DNA from: Frankia casuarinae | Lineage (GTDB): Bacteria; Actinomycetota; Actinomycetes; Frankiales; Frankiaceae | DNA length: 64,000 bases | Assembly (NCBI RefSeq): GCF_000013345.1 | Contig: NC_007777.1 | Location: 2,108,001-2,172,000, forward strand | Direction of reading: 5' to 3' | Shown: piece by piece, positions 34,646 to 43,472 of the stretch | Layout: each line of letters starts with the position of its first letter | How positions within the stretch are numbered: the stretch's first letter is position 1 | Position numbers and translations under genes: made by a program | Notes under the pieces: generated by a model | The model's database searches: none | Told to the model about the DNA's origin: nothing | The model's input: the letters and a program-made list of their open reading frames with translations, nothing else

Positions 34646-35295
34646 GGCAGCGGCCGGCTGGTGGTGGGGGCGAGATCGTCCACGGTGCGGCGCATGAGAT
34701 CGGCGTGGGGATCGCTCTCCCAGTCCCAGTCGCTTCCGTCCAGTCGTGGGTCGAGGGCGGCGACGACGTGCCGCAGCCGAATGCGGGGATGGGTGCCGGT
34801 CGGGACCGGGTAGACGGTCAACGCACCGCTTTGATCACGCACCAGGATGTAGGAGTGGGCCGGGTCAGCGGGCAGGTCGACCAGGGAGGCGATGGGATGG
34901 CCGGTGAGCCGCTTGGCCAGCCACCCGCGCAGGTTCGCCTCGGTGGGGAGCAGGTGCAGGTGGCCGTGTTCGATCCGCCGCTGCCCGGCGGCGTTCAGGC
35001 CGTACTCGAAGCCCAGCACCGGGCTGTCGTAACGATCGGCGAGACGTGCGGCCATCTCCCGCATCAGCGCGTCGACGCCGGCGCGAGCAGTGCGGTCGAG
35101 TGCGCCCAGGGACAGGACATGGCTTCGGGGGACGAGGAGCAGGTAGCCGGCGACGTACGCCCCGATGGTGGGGACCGCGGCGGCATACGCGTTCGCCGCC
35201 AGGATGCGGGGCGCTGCCACGGTCAGGTGCCGTTGCAGCGCGCAGTCGCTGACGGCCGGGTCGAGGGCGTCACACAGGTCACAGGTCGACGGCAT
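34642..35295 (-). CDS. HIT-like nucleotide-binding protein
   Basis: A 217-residue protein of the histidine-triad superfamily. An N-terminal CDLCD pair of cysteines recalls the zinc-binding start of HIT proteins. GYLLLVPRSHVLSLGAL is the strand before the triad, and EHGHLHLLP is the H-x-H-x-H catalytic loop. The C-terminal 80 residues are extra. HIT enzymes split nucleotide-phosphate bonds such as acyl- or aminoacyl-adenylates, which fits its place between two adenylate-forming ligase homologues. It overlaps the upstream ligase homologue by 17 bp. Confidence 0.82.
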   Translation of the reverse strand: MPSTCDLCDALDPAVSDCALQRHLTVAAPRILAANAYAAAVPTIGAYVAGYLLLVPRSHVLSLGALDRTARAGVDALMREMAARLADRYDSPVLGFEYGLNAAGQRRIEHGHLHLLPTEANLRGWLAKRLTGHPIASLVDLPADPAHSYILVRDQSGALTVYPVPTGTHPRIRLRHVVAALDPRLDGSDWDWESDPHADLMRRTVDDLAPTTSRPLP

Positions 35296-36586
35296 GGGCA
35301 GTGGCCTCCGACGGGCTGAGACGGATCAGGTCAAGGCGGCTCGGCCGTTCGGGCGCGGCGAGGCGGGTGGCGCAGTAGGCGTGGATCTCCTCGGCCGTCA
35401 GCGTCGGATGCCGGGTGCATGCGCGGGCAGTCAGACGATGGCCGTAGACGGCGTCGGGGACCACCGACACCGTGCAGTCGCTGATCGCGGGGTGAGCGGC
35501 GAGCACGACACGGACCTGGGCGACGGCGACGTTGACGCCGCCGACGATCGCCCGTCCAGGCACGGCGACGGAGGCGACATGCAGCCGTCCGGTGCCGTCG
35601 AGATGGCCGCGGTCACCGACGCTCTGCCACGCACCGGATGGTGGGCATGCCCCGGGAACAGGGTGGCTGGCGAGCCCCACGCGGCTTCGCCCTTCGATCG
35701 TGCCGACCGTCCCCGCGGGAACCGGCACCCGCTGCGGCCCGGTGATCCGTATCTCGGCTCCGTCGATCGGGACGCCACCGTCGGCGGCTCCGACGCGCAG
35801 CGTGCCGTCGTATTCGGCGGTGCCGTAATACTCCGCGAGCCGGTCGCCGCCCAGCAACGCGAGCAGACGCCCGCGGAGGTCGGGTGGGCAGGGCTGGGAG
35901 GAGTAGACCAGCCTGTCCACCGACGAGGCGGCCTTCGCGACGGCGGTCTCGCCGGCGTCGTCGAGCAGCCGGCGCAGCTGCGTGGGCACGAGGAACGCCC
36001 AGGTCGGCCGGTGGCGGCCCGCGTAGGTGACCCACACCTGCGGGGTGAAGACCGGACAGATCACGACGGTGCCGCCGAGCAGGATCTGCCGCACGGCGAA
36101 CTCGAACGGGCCGTTGAGGTGCAACGGGGAGCCGATCAATGCTCGCCCGTCGGGGCGCAGGCCGAGCGCGAGCGCCTTCCGCGGGACGCTCGGGGGCTCC
36201 CCATGTGTCACCAGCGGGCGGTAGAGGCCGTCACAGACGCCGACGATCGCCTTCCACGGCTCGCATCCGCCAGCCGGAGCGCGCGGGAAATCCGGTGTCG
36301 ACACCGCGGCCCCACGGGCGGACAGCGGCAGGGGGATTCCCCCGGCCAGCCAGGTGGCGAACACCTCGACGAGGAAATCCGCCTCCGACCGGGCGGTGAC
36401 GGGACGCAGCAGGCCACGGCCGCCCTCACCGCCAAGATCACGGGCAAGACGGTGGGCGTCCCGGCCCAGCTGGCCGAAGGTGCACGCACCCCCGGAGTCG
36501 ATCACCGCGGGCTGGTCGCGGCGATCACGGGCCAGTCGGTCGAGGGCGACGGTGATCTCCTGCCGCCATGCCTGCGGGCCGGTCAC
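35279..36586 (-). CDS. ANL-family ligase homologue lacking key motifs
   Basis: A 435-residue homologue of adenylate-forming ligases. The start is GTG at 36586, overlapping the TGA of the dioxygenase gene (GTGA). Recognisable elements are ACTFGQLGRDAHRLARDLGG, PLHLNGPFEFAVRQILLGGT, LAEYYGTAEYDGT (A5-like) and VGDRGHLDGTGRLHVAS with GRAIVGGVNV (A7/A8). The Gly/Thr-rich P-loop (A3) is not found, and the final PxGK lysine is replaced (SPSEATAHAVDL). The loss of both suggests it no longer forms adenylates by the usual route. It may use the fold for acyl transfer or binding. Confidence 0.8.
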   Translation of the reverse strand: MTGPQAWRQEITVALDRLARDRRDQPAVIDSGGACTFGQLGRDAHRLARDLGGEGGRGLLRPVTARSEADFLVEVFATWLAGGIPLPLSARGAAVSTPDFPRAPAGGCEPWKAIVGVCDGLYRPLVTHGEPPSVPRKALALGLRPDGRALIGSPLHLNGPFEFAVRQILLGGTVVICPVFTPQVWVTYAGRHRPTWAFLVPTQLRRLLDDAGETAVAKAASSVDRLVYSSQPCPPDLRGRLLALLGGDRLAEYYGTAEYDGTLRVGAADGGVPIDGAEIRITGPQRVPVPAGTVGTIEGRSRVGLASHPVPGACPPSGAWQSVGDRGHLDGTGRLHVASVAVPGRAIVGGVNVAVAQVRVVLAAHPAISDCTVSVVPDAVYGHRLTARACTRHPTLTAEEIHAYCATRLAAPERPSRLDLIRLSPSEATAHAVDL

Positions 36587-37674
36587 GTGGGGCCGTCCGC
36601 AAGACCGGCGGCGGTGGGAGGTGTCCAGGTGGAGGCGGCAGCCTGCTGTAGATCGTCCGTGAGCCATCCGCCTCGCAGGCCCTGCTCGACGGCACCGGGC
36701 CGGCGGTCGGGGGCCGGCAGGGTGATCCAGCAGCGCAGCAGGTGGCGGGCCTGCCGGGGGTCGGGCGCGTCGGTGTAGGCCGTGCGGGAATGCAGAACAC
36801 AGTGGTTGTGGACGATCTGGAGATCACCGGGCCGAAGTTCCATGTCGCAGGCCAGCTGGTCGGCGACCTCGTCGAGGAGGTCAAACGCCGCGAGAGCTGT
36901 CGGGGACAGCGGCACACCGGTGACCGTCTGCGTCTCCAGGAGCGTGTGCCGCACGAAGCGGACACTGAAAAGCCCGCGGTACGCGCAGAAGATCGGCGAG
37001 AGGAACGTCGGTGGGCCGCCGGGGATGTTCCCGCCGGCCATGTGGAAGTGAAACGGCTGGTAGAGCTCGGCGACGAGGTTCGGCGCGCTCGCGAGCATCG
37101 CGTTGTGCACCGCCGCGGCGGACGCCACGCGGCTCATCCCACCCCGGTCCGCGGGGCGCCGGCACAGCAGCAGCGTCGCGTCGGCGCCGTCAGTGTGAAA
37201 CCACAACCGTTCCGCGGTTTGGTGTCCCCGTACCCGGCCGTCACCGAGCTGCCGGCCACTCGCCCGAACGCGACGGACAAGCTGCCCGTCGCGGCTCTGG
37301 GTCGCGATCCGTCCCAGCCGGGCCGCGATGCCGCGGATCAGCACGAGGCACTCGCGGTCGTCGAGATCCTCCACAGGTAAGCCCCGGAGTACGGCGAAGC
37401 CGTGTCCCACGGCGACCGCCGTGGCGAGCGCGGCGAGCGGCGCGTCCAGGTGCGGCAGGAGAACGTCCTGGTCTGTGAGGTCACGGTCGTGGAACAGGTC
37501 TCGGGATGCCAACCGGGCACTCGCCGCGCGCACCGCCGCGGCCAGGTCGGCGCGGTGCGCATCGTCGATCCGCTGGAGATAGGCATCGGGATGCAGCTCC
37601 CGACCGGTCCAGAGCGGTGCATGACCGGCTGTCAGCTCGGTCGGTATGAAAATGGAGTCGATGGTTTCCGCCAT
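36583..37674 (-). CDS. TauD/TfdA-like Fe(II)/2-oxoglutarate oxygenase
   Basis: A 363-residue member of the clavaminate synthase/TauD group. The iron ligands are visible as HTD in LWFHTDGADATLLLC and the distal His in LQIVHNHCVLHSRTAYTD. The 2-oxoglutarate-binding Arg is probably in RHLLRCWITLP. GFAVLRGLPVEDLDD near residue 93 is the typical N-terminal strand. It would hydroxylate, desaturate or cyclise a small-molecule substrate. First gene of the coupled set oxygenase - ligase homologue - HIT - ligase - deoxyribosyltransferase-like protein; the flavoprotein gene ends 48 bp upstream. Confidence 0.88.
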   Translation of the reverse strand: MAETIDSIFIPTELTAGHAPLWTGRELHPDAYLQRIDDAHRADLAAAVRAASARLASRDLFHDRDLTDQDVLLPHLDAPLAALATAVAVGHGFAVLRGLPVEDLDDRECLVLIRGIAARLGRIATQSRDGQLVRRVRASGRQLGDGRVRGHQTAERLWFHTDGADATLLLCRRPADRGGMSRVASAAAVHNAMLASAPNLVAELYQPFHFHMAGGNIPGGPPTFLSPIFCAYRGLFSVRFVRHTLLETQTVTGVPLSPTALAAFDLLDEVADQLACDMELRPGDLQIVHNHCVLHSRTAYTDAPDPRQARHLLRCWITLPAPDRRPGAVEQGLRGGWLTDDLQQAAASTWTPPTAAGLADGPT

Positions 37675-37722
37675 AGCGGACCTCCGATGTTGAGTCGCCG
37701 ATATTAATGGGCGAAAAGTGCA

Positions 37723-39093
37723 CTAACGGCGCGCCTGCGCAGTAATGGCGTCGCCCGCGAGCCAGCCTGTTTCCGCCGCGCCGATGATGCCGCCGGTGAG
37801 CCCGGGGCCGTCGCCCACGAGATACAGTCCCGGCTGGCCTGGGGCTTCCATCTCGTCGGTAACCGTGAAACGTGATGCCCACCGTTCCACCGCGGGCCCG
37901 TAGAGAAAGTTATCCGGGTGCAGAACCCCCGGACACAGGGAGGCGAGCCGGAAAAGAAATGTTTGTAGCGCGCTCACGATCGCTGTCGGGAACTCGGCGG
38001 TGAAGTCGCCGGGCGCGGCATCGGGCAGGCTCGGCACAAACTCGCCTACCGCCTGGCTGGTGGGCAGAGGCGTGTCCGGAAGGAAGGCGCCGAGCCGCTG
38101 GCCGATCAGCCCACCGTGGCGGCGGTTGATCGCGGCCACGAGCGTGCGGGCATCGTCAGCGGTGAGGGGCAATCTCCGGCCGGCCGTTGCAATAATCGCG
38201 CTGTTGGAGCGGTTCTCGGCATGCGCTGAGGTCGCATGCCCGCCTACCAGGGTCAGCCCGTGATAGTCGGCCGCGACGACGTCGCCGCCGTAGCACACGC
38301 AGTGGGTTCGGACCTCGACCCCATCGGGCCCGCTCCAGATGACCTTCGGGTCGGTGGCTATCTCCAGCAGCGGTCCGAGGAACTCCTTCGCTCCCTCCAA
38401 CCGGAACCCGATCTTCGGTTGGGCGTCGTCGCGGCCCAGGCCCAGCTCCCGACCCACGTCCCCGAGCCACGATGCGCCGACCTTCCCCGGGGCCAGGACG
38501 ACGTTGACCGCGTGGACCCGCCTGACCCCGGGACCATCCAACTCCAGCTCCCACCGGAAATCGGAACGTCCTGACGGGCGGATACCGATACACGTCGTAC
38601 GGCAGGCGACCGTCGCCCTCGCCGCCAGACGCGTCCGCAACCGGCTGAGCATCCGAGGTAGCTGGTCGGTCCCGACGTGACGGACCGGATAATGAACATA
38701 TTCTAATCCGGCGACCTTCGCGCGTTTCTCGAAATTTTCTGCGGCTTCGGCGTCCCCGCCGTGCAGGTCGGCCCGCTCGCCGGAGCGAAGAACCTCATCG
38801 ATCGCGTGCTGCCGCGCGGAAACGCGAGAAGGATCGAATCTGTGGCTGACGGTGCTCCCGATCCGCGGTGACAAGCACAGCTTGCCGTCCGAGAACAGCC
38901 CGGCACCGCCAAACCCCCGGGTCACCACGTCCCCTCGGCTATCGGAGCCCAGAGCGCCAATCCGCTCCTCCACATCGTCACCTCCGTCGAGGAGGAGAAG
39001 GCCCGGCGCGGGCACATCAGATCGGTAGGCTGCAATCAACCCCCCGGGGCCGGCACCCACCACGACGGTATGGAAAACCCGCGCATTCATCAT
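37723..39093 (-). CDS. FAD-dependent dehydrogenase, COG2509-like
   Basis: A 456-residue flavoprotein. The dinucleotide-binding motif is TVVVGAGPGGLIAAYRS at the N-terminus. GFGGAGLFSDGKLCLSPRIG and the terminal FAD loop GLYLVGDGPGLTGGIIGAAE match the NAD(FAD)-utilising dehydrogenase group (COG2509). HCVCYGGDVVAADYHGLTLV and the central YPVRHVGTDQLPRMLSRLRT are also typical. Two adjacent ATGs (39093 and 39090) follow GAGAGGAACG; either could start. It probably oxidises an intermediate of the neighbouring pathway. Confidence 0.85.
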   Translation of the reverse strand: MMNARVFHTVVVGAGPGGLIAAYRSDVPAPGLLLLDGGDDVEERIGALGSDSRGDVVTRGFGGAGLFSDGKLCLSPRIGSTVSHRFDPSRVSARQHAIDEVLRSGERADLHGGDAEAAENFEKRAKVAGLEYVHYPVRHVGTDQLPRMLSRLRTRLAARATVACRTTCIGIRPSGRSDFRWELELDGPGVRRVHAVNVVLAPGKVGASWLGDVGRELGLGRDDAQPKIGFRLEGAKEFLGPLLEIATDPKVIWSGPDGVEVRTHCVCYGGDVVAADYHGLTLVGGHATSAHAENRSNSAIIATAGRRLPLTADDARTLVAAINRRHGGLIGQRLGAFLPDTPLPTSQAVGEFVPSLPDAAPGDFTAEFPTAIVSALQTFLFRLASLCPGVLHPDNFLYGPAVERWASRFTVTDEMEAPGQPGLYLVGDGPGLTGGIIGAAETGWLAGDAITAQARR

Positions 39094-39905
39094 CGTTCCT
39101 CTCGATGGGTTACAGGTAGAGGTGCGCCGCGCAATCAACCTGACTCATGCCGGTAGCGAGGCAAGAGCGACCGGAAGGCGCAGCAGGGAAGAAGAATCGA
39201 CGGCAATCAGGGTGAAATGCCGGTCACGAGTCTCCGCCGATATCAATGCGCCCTTTCCTCCACCTGGCATCGACGGCGGCGGACCAGAGAAAAGCGCGAG
39301 CAGTCGAGGAATTTCTCCAACACTTGAATACTCTCAGGCATGCGGGAAGGAGTCGTTCGAGCGGCGGGTCAGGAAACGCTCACGTGATGCCAAGATTCCA
39401 ACCTTCCGGCCAAAGGGTGCAGCGTGCACCAACGCGGCGCTCGCCCCGGGTGGCCCACTGACCGGGACGAGAAACTCACGAGGTGACGCCACTATCCCCA
39501 GCGGACGGGCGCGAACCATTCCCTTCAGCGCGAAGCTTCGGTTCGGGGCCGCGGAGCGCCGTGAGCTGGGCAGATGCCTCACGTGAAGGAAGATCATTGC
39601 CGCTAGGGATGGCGAACACTCGGGAAACGTTCGGGAGCAGGGTGAGACGAGGGGGCGGACCGTGTCGACTCGCCGGTCCTCTCGCTGGTTGAGAGGAACG
39701 ACCAGCCGAGCTGAGATTTCCATGGTATGGAATGACAGCCGACACGGGACCCGGAGTACCGGATTGCCGGCTCACCAATGGCGTCAACATGTCGTCTATC
39801 CAGTCCCACCGCCGGCCGAGTGTGATGGTCCGGACATATTCGATCCGCTTTCGCAAGGATCAGTTGGCTCGCTAGCAAACGGTACGGATGCCGTCGTAGC
39901 GCTTT
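39094..39905. other. non-coding region
   Basis: About 810 bp between the flavoprotein start and the Nudix stop. It is less GC-rich than the flanks. Several open frames of 120-130 codons exist on the minus strand, but none has a ribosome site, domain resemblance or coding-like composition. It should contain the promoter for the leftward oxygenase/ligase operon. Confidence 0.45.
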
Positions 39906-40343
39906 CTATGTCTCCCACCCGGAGATGGCAAAGTTCTCCCGCCGCCTGTGGAGATCGATGCCGACACGGGTGTATGGATACGTGCTGTCGGGAATCTCGT
40001 CGAGGGGAAACCAGGCGATCCGGGCACACTTTTGGGGTTCCGCGTTGACGGGTTCTCCGTGCCAGCACTCCGGCTGAAAGAACAGGCCAAGGCGCGCTTC
40101 CCCGCGCTCGTTCCGGAAGTGGACCGTCGAAGCGAGAGTAAGCGAGGCGGGATCGAGATGAAGGCCAATTTCTTCACGGCTCTCGCGGCATAGCGCGGAA
40201 GCGGCGTCCTCACCATCTTCGAGTTTTCCTGACGGGACGTTCCACCAGCCGTCGGCGAATCCCGTGCCGGATCGCAACGCGAGCAGGACCGCATCATCGC
40301 GGATGAGCAGGAGCATGACGTCGATGACGCTGCGGTACCCCAT
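39906..40343 (-). CDS. Nudix hydrolase
   Basis: A 145-residue Nudix protein. The Nudix box GKLEDGEDAASALCRESREE followed by IGL fits G-x5-E-x7-R-E-U-x-E-E-x-G-U with all acidic ligands present. It starts at ATG 40343, 35 bp after the P-loop kinase gene on the same strand. It hydrolyses a nucleoside diphosphate linked to some moiety X. With a kinase and radical SAM enzyme upstream, a nucleotide-derived intermediate is plausible, though it could be a house-cleaning enzyme. Confidence 0.92.
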   Translation of the reverse strand: MGYRSVIDVMLLLIRDDAVLLALRSGTGFADGWWNVPSGKLEDGEDAASALCRESREEIGLHLDPASLTLASTVHFRNERGEARLGLFFQPECWHGEPVNAEPQKCARIAWFPLDEIPDSTYPYTRVGIDLHRRRENFAISGWET

Positions 40344-40378
40344 GGTGGCAGTATCTCCCGACTGTGCTGAGGAAACGG

Positions 40379-40993
40379 TCAGCGGCTGGTCGGGTTGAGC
40401 CCGAGGGTCGTGAGCTGCTCGGCGATCCAGCCGACCCGCGCGCTGGTGGACATGTTCGGTGGAATGTCGAAGATGCGCTGCCCGACGGTGGCGCAGATGC
40501 TGCGCACGACGCGGTCGGCGGCGGGTTGGATGTCGAGGACCTTGGACCGGTAGGGGTCGCCGATCTGGTGCTGGTCGAACTTGTCGCAGCAGTAGAAGAC
40601 CGCGTCGTAGACGGACGCCCAGGCCCGGCAGAAGGCTTCCATCGCGCGCAGGACCGGCGCGTGGGGTCCCTCTGGGCCGCCGGGCAGGACGAGCCAGGCG
40701 TAGGCGAGGACGTTCGCGATCGTCTTGTCACAGATGATCATGGTGTGTTGGCGTGCGACGCGGAGTTGGCTGGACAGCTGGGCGGCGAACAAGTCGACCT
40801 CGGTTTCCAGGTCGAACTCGCCGCGGCCGTGCACGACGATCTCCTCGATGAACGGGGAGTTCCGAGCCGGTTCGGGCACGCAGGCGACGTGCACCCCACG
40901 CTCCCGGAAATGTGCCGCCAGGGCATGGGTGAGCGTGGTCTTGCCGGAGGCGTGGGTACCCTCGACGGCCACGACGAGGCAGTTGCGCAGCAT
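40379..40993 (-). CDS. P-loop kinase, thymidylate kinase-like
   Basis: A 204-residue P-loop protein. The Walker A is VVAVEGTHASGKTTLTHALA. VACVPEPARNSPFIEEIVVH and the DRS-like motif MIICDKTIANVLAY place it near thymidylate/deoxynucleoside kinases and the AAA_28 group. The C-terminal part (FDQHQIGDPYRSKVLDIQPA) is not typical of canonical Tmk, so the substrate need not be dTMP. The ATG at 40993 shares a base with the upstream TGA. Confidence 0.75.
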   Translation of the reverse strand: MLRNCLVVAVEGTHASGKTTLTHALAAHFRERGVHVACVPEPARNSPFIEEIVVHGRGEFDLETEVDLFAAQLSSQLRVARQHTMIICDKTIANVLAYAWLVLPGGPEGPHAPVLRAMEAFCRAWASVYDAVFYCCDKFDQHQIGDPYRSKVLDIQPAADRVVRSICATVGQRIFDIPPNMSTSARVGWIAEQLTTLGLNPTSR

Positions 40994-41808
40994 CAGCGGA
41001 CTCCTTCCGCGGCCAACGTCTGGTCGTCGCGACCAGCCGGTACGGCAGGCACGGACGAGGGCCGTGCTGGAGGGGTAGTCGCGGGAGTCACAGCCGTTGG
41101 ACCTGCGGCAGGGATGTCGGTGGTCTGGTCCCAGGCGGCGGCCTCGACGACATCGTCGAGATTGAGCTGGTCCCACTGATAATGGCCCGTGCTGCGCGCC
41201 GCGACGAGCGCGATCGCCAGCGCGCGGAGAACAACCTGCCGAAGGATCTGCGGTGCCCCCGCCGAGGCGCCATACCCCACCCGTGCAGGGTCGGCAGAGG
41301 TACCCGACTCCGCGAACAGGCCGTGGAGATGAAACGCGGTACACACGTCTTCCAGTACGACCGGCGTGGAGCCGCGCGCCGTGTCGTGAAGACGCGCGAG
41401 ACTGGGCTGCGCGGTCTCGCCCGGCCAGGCGGCGGCGAGGGCGGTGATTCCGCGTGTAGGTGCGCCGGCGGCGGCGAGCCTCGCCAGGTCGTCGGCGAGC
41501 CGGTGGCCTGCGAGGATCGCCGCCCGGCGTCGGGCCTGCACCAGCAGGGCATCGAGCCCGGCGGCGACGAGGAGAGTCTCCGCCGGGTCCTCGGCCGCGA
41601 CGGCGTGGAAGCCGAACCGCAACGTCCTCTCGGTCACCGCCAGAGTGCGGCCCCGTGGCAGCCGCAGGTACACCGCTCCCATGGCGTCCGGCGACGCGGC
41701 GCGGGTCAGGACGGTGAACGCGGCCAACAGCGGTGTGCGTTCGGCGAACGGCCGCCGCTCGGCACCAAAAGGTGTGTCGGCCCAGCCCAGGTTCGTTGCC
41801 TCACGCAT
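40993..41808 (-). CDS. hypothetical protein of radical SAM operon
   Basis: A 271-residue protein of unknown function. It starts at ATG 41808, overlapping the radical SAM stop by 8 bp, and ends overlapping the kinase start, so it is translated with both. Visible elements are VYLRLPRGRTLAVTERTLRF, LLVAAGLDALLVQARRRAAI, LAGHRLADDLARLAAAGAPT and a Pro/Ala/Thr-rich C-terminal tail. The GHRLADDL segment loosely recalls exonuclease-fold proteins, but acidic metal ligands are not evident. Function cannot be assigned. Confidence 0.65.
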   Translation of the reverse strand: MREATNLGWADTPFGAERRPFAERTPLLAAFTVLTRAASPDAMGAVYLRLPRGRTLAVTERTLRFGFHAVAAEDPAETLLVAAGLDALLVQARRRAAILAGHRLADDLARLAAAGAPTRGITALAAAWPGETAQPSLARLHDTARGSTPVVLEDVCTAFHLHGLFAESGTSADPARVGYGASAGAPQILRQVVLRALAIALVAARSTGHYQWDQLNLDDVVEAAAWDQTTDIPAAGPTAVTPATTPPARPSSVPAVPAGRDDQTLAAEGVR

Positions 41809-42841
41809 GGCTGATCCGCAGCAAAGGACGCCCTGATGGCGGTCGCTCGGCGCGGGTGAGGGCGCGGATCGAGCGGCCCAGGTATTTGGCGTAGTGGTTG
41901 CGCTGGAACCGGTACCGCGCCCAGATCGCCGCGATCGGCTCGTCGAGCAGGTTGCCCAGCGGTTCGAGTAGGTCGGGGGCGCCGTAGACCGGCCAGGCAC
42001 TGGCCTGCCCCGACGGCCCGACAACGATCATGTGGCCTTCGGTGTCCGGGGTCCAGGCCGTCAGGCGCAGTGCCGGCCGCCAGTCGTGCACCGTCCGCAG
42101 CTCGGCCAGCCGGTCGAACATCAGCGTGGCTTCGTCCAGGCTGATGAACTCGTGGTCGGCGAGGTCGAGCGCGTTGCCCTTCTTCAACGGCAGGATCAAT
42201 TTGAGCTTTCCGGCGTCCAGCAGGTCGGCGATCTGGTAGGTGAACGGCAACGCGGCCAGCGTCGAGCGGTAGACCACCGCCGACAGCGACAACGGCAGCC
42301 CGGCGTCCTGGAACGCCCGTATCCCGGCCATCACCGCGTCGTAGTCGCCGCGGACCCGGTTCGTCGTCGCCCGCGGCCCTTCCAGCCCGACGTTCACGAA
42401 CGCGATCTTGCCGGACAGGCGCGCCGCGTGCTGAAGACCGCGGGTCGCGTTGGTCGGCACGCCGATGACCGTCCCAGCGAACAGGTCGACGATGTCCACG
42501 AAGTCCCGGCGCAGCAACGGCTCACCGCCGGACAGGAACACCCGCGGCACCCCGGCCAGATTGTCCCGCATCCGCTCCAACGCATCCAGCGTGGGGTCCG
42601 GCTCCTGCAACGTCTCCGAGCAGAACGAACAGTCAAAATTGCACCGCTTCGTCACCTGAAGGATCACCGACAGAGGGCCGGCCGCCGTCGAGGCAACCGA
42701 GTCCAGGTCCGAGGACGCCGCGAGGTTGAAGTGGTGCCCGTCGGTGAAGACCACAGGTTCATCAGCGCGGGAACGCCCCTCGTCGCAGGCGGACCGCGCC
42801 GCGGGATCGACGGCAGGTACGGATGGGGAATACGCGATCAT
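41801..42841 (-). CDS. radical SAM protein, SPASM-like tail without Cys
   Basis: A 346-residue radical SAM enzyme. The cluster motif is TKRCNFDCSFCSETLQ (C-x3-C-x2-C). VFLSGGEPLLRRDFVDIVDL (the GGEP motif), GVPTNATRG and FVNVGLEGPRATTNRVRGDY follow. The C-terminal region has the order seen in SPASM proteins (VGPSGQASAWPVYG ... LGNLLDEPIAAIW) but lacks the cysteines that bind extra clusters. The ATG at 42841 has GAGAAGGG just upstream; an alternative ATG lies at 42982. It probably modifies a small molecule, since no precursor peptide is nearby on this strand. Confidence 0.88.
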   Translation of the reverse strand: MIAYSPSVPAVDPAARSACDEGRSRADEPVVFTDGHHFNLAASSDLDSVASTAAGPLSVILQVTKRCNFDCSFCSETLQEPDPTLDALERMRDNLAGVPRVFLSGGEPLLRRDFVDIVDLFAGTVIGVPTNATRGLQHAARLSGKIAFVNVGLEGPRATTNRVRGDYDAVMAGIRAFQDAGLPLSLSAVVYRSTLAALPFTYQIADLLDAGKLKLILPLKKGNALDLADHEFISLDEATLMFDRLAELRTVHDWRPALRLTAWTPDTEGHMIVVGPSGQASAWPVYGAPDLLEPLGNLLDEPIAAIWARYRFQRNHYAKYLGRSIRALTRAERPPSGRPLLRISHA

Positions 42842-43157
42842 CAGGCCCTTCTCGACGTAGGCGCGCACGGCGACCGGGCCAGCTGACCGCCGCCTTCCTG
42901 ACGGTGAGCTGCCGCGCCGACGCTGAACGTCCCCAGCGTCCCAAGAGACCCACATGATGGTCATTCCCTGCGGAGCGAACATCTGATTCGTGCGGGTACA
43001 GGCCGCTGACCTGCCCGAAGACCTGCCGATGAGGCTTCATGTTCGGATCGATAGCGGCGAATCGTTCGTGTGCCTGTTGGGTATTGTGGCGCGCCACATG
43101 TGATCAACAACGTGTGCGCCCGGCGCGGACGTCCCCGCGCGTGCAGGTTGGAGGTTC
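42842..43157. other. intergenic region
   Basis: About 315 bp upstream of the radical SAM operon and downstream of the first DCoH-type gene. It presumably holds the radical SAM promoter. No clear terminator stem or small gene is seen. Confidence 0.4.
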
Positions 43158-43472
43158 TCAGCTGGGTTCGGCGCCGTGAGCTCGGGCGATGTCGTCGATG
43201 CGCCGAGCGAGATCGAAGTCGGCGTCGGTGATCCGGTGACCGGCATCGTGCGTGGTGATGCCGAAGCGGATGCTGTCCCAGCGTAGGTCGATGTCGGCGT
43301 GGTGACCGATCAGCCGCTCGATGTCCGCGACGTGCACGATTAGCGCGACCGCGCCGTGGTAGCGGATGCCGAAGGTTCTCGTGATCTCGTCGTCGACCCG
43401 TGACCAGCCGGGTAGCTCACGCAGTCGTCTCTCGATCTCGTCGTCGGACAGGGGCACGGGCGCAGCCGTCAT
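43158..43472 (-). CDS. pterin-4a-carbinolamine dehydratase (DCoH), module A
   Basis: A 104-residue protein of the PCD/DCoH family. IERLIGHHADIDLRWDSIRF contains the catalytic HH-x-D core and ITTHDAGHRITDADFDLARR the second conserved block. It dehydrates 4a-hydroxytetrahydropterin and, in some organisms, also acts as a transcription co-activator. No pterin-dependent hydroxylase is in the window. The ATG at 43472 overlaps the TGA of the flavoprotein gene. Very similar to the module B copy at 55952. Confidence 0.92.
   Translation of the reverse strand: MTAAPVPLSDDEIERRLRELPGWSRVDDEITRTFGIRYHGAVALIVHVADIERLIGHHADIDLRWDSIRFGITTHDAGHRITDADFDLARRIDDIARAHGAEPS

Noticed and set aside
39334-39856. Minus-strand frames of 126-129 codons in the gap before the Nudix gene
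   Set aside because: No ribosome site, no domain resemblance, and two overlapping frames look equally open, as expected for non-coding GC-rich DNA.
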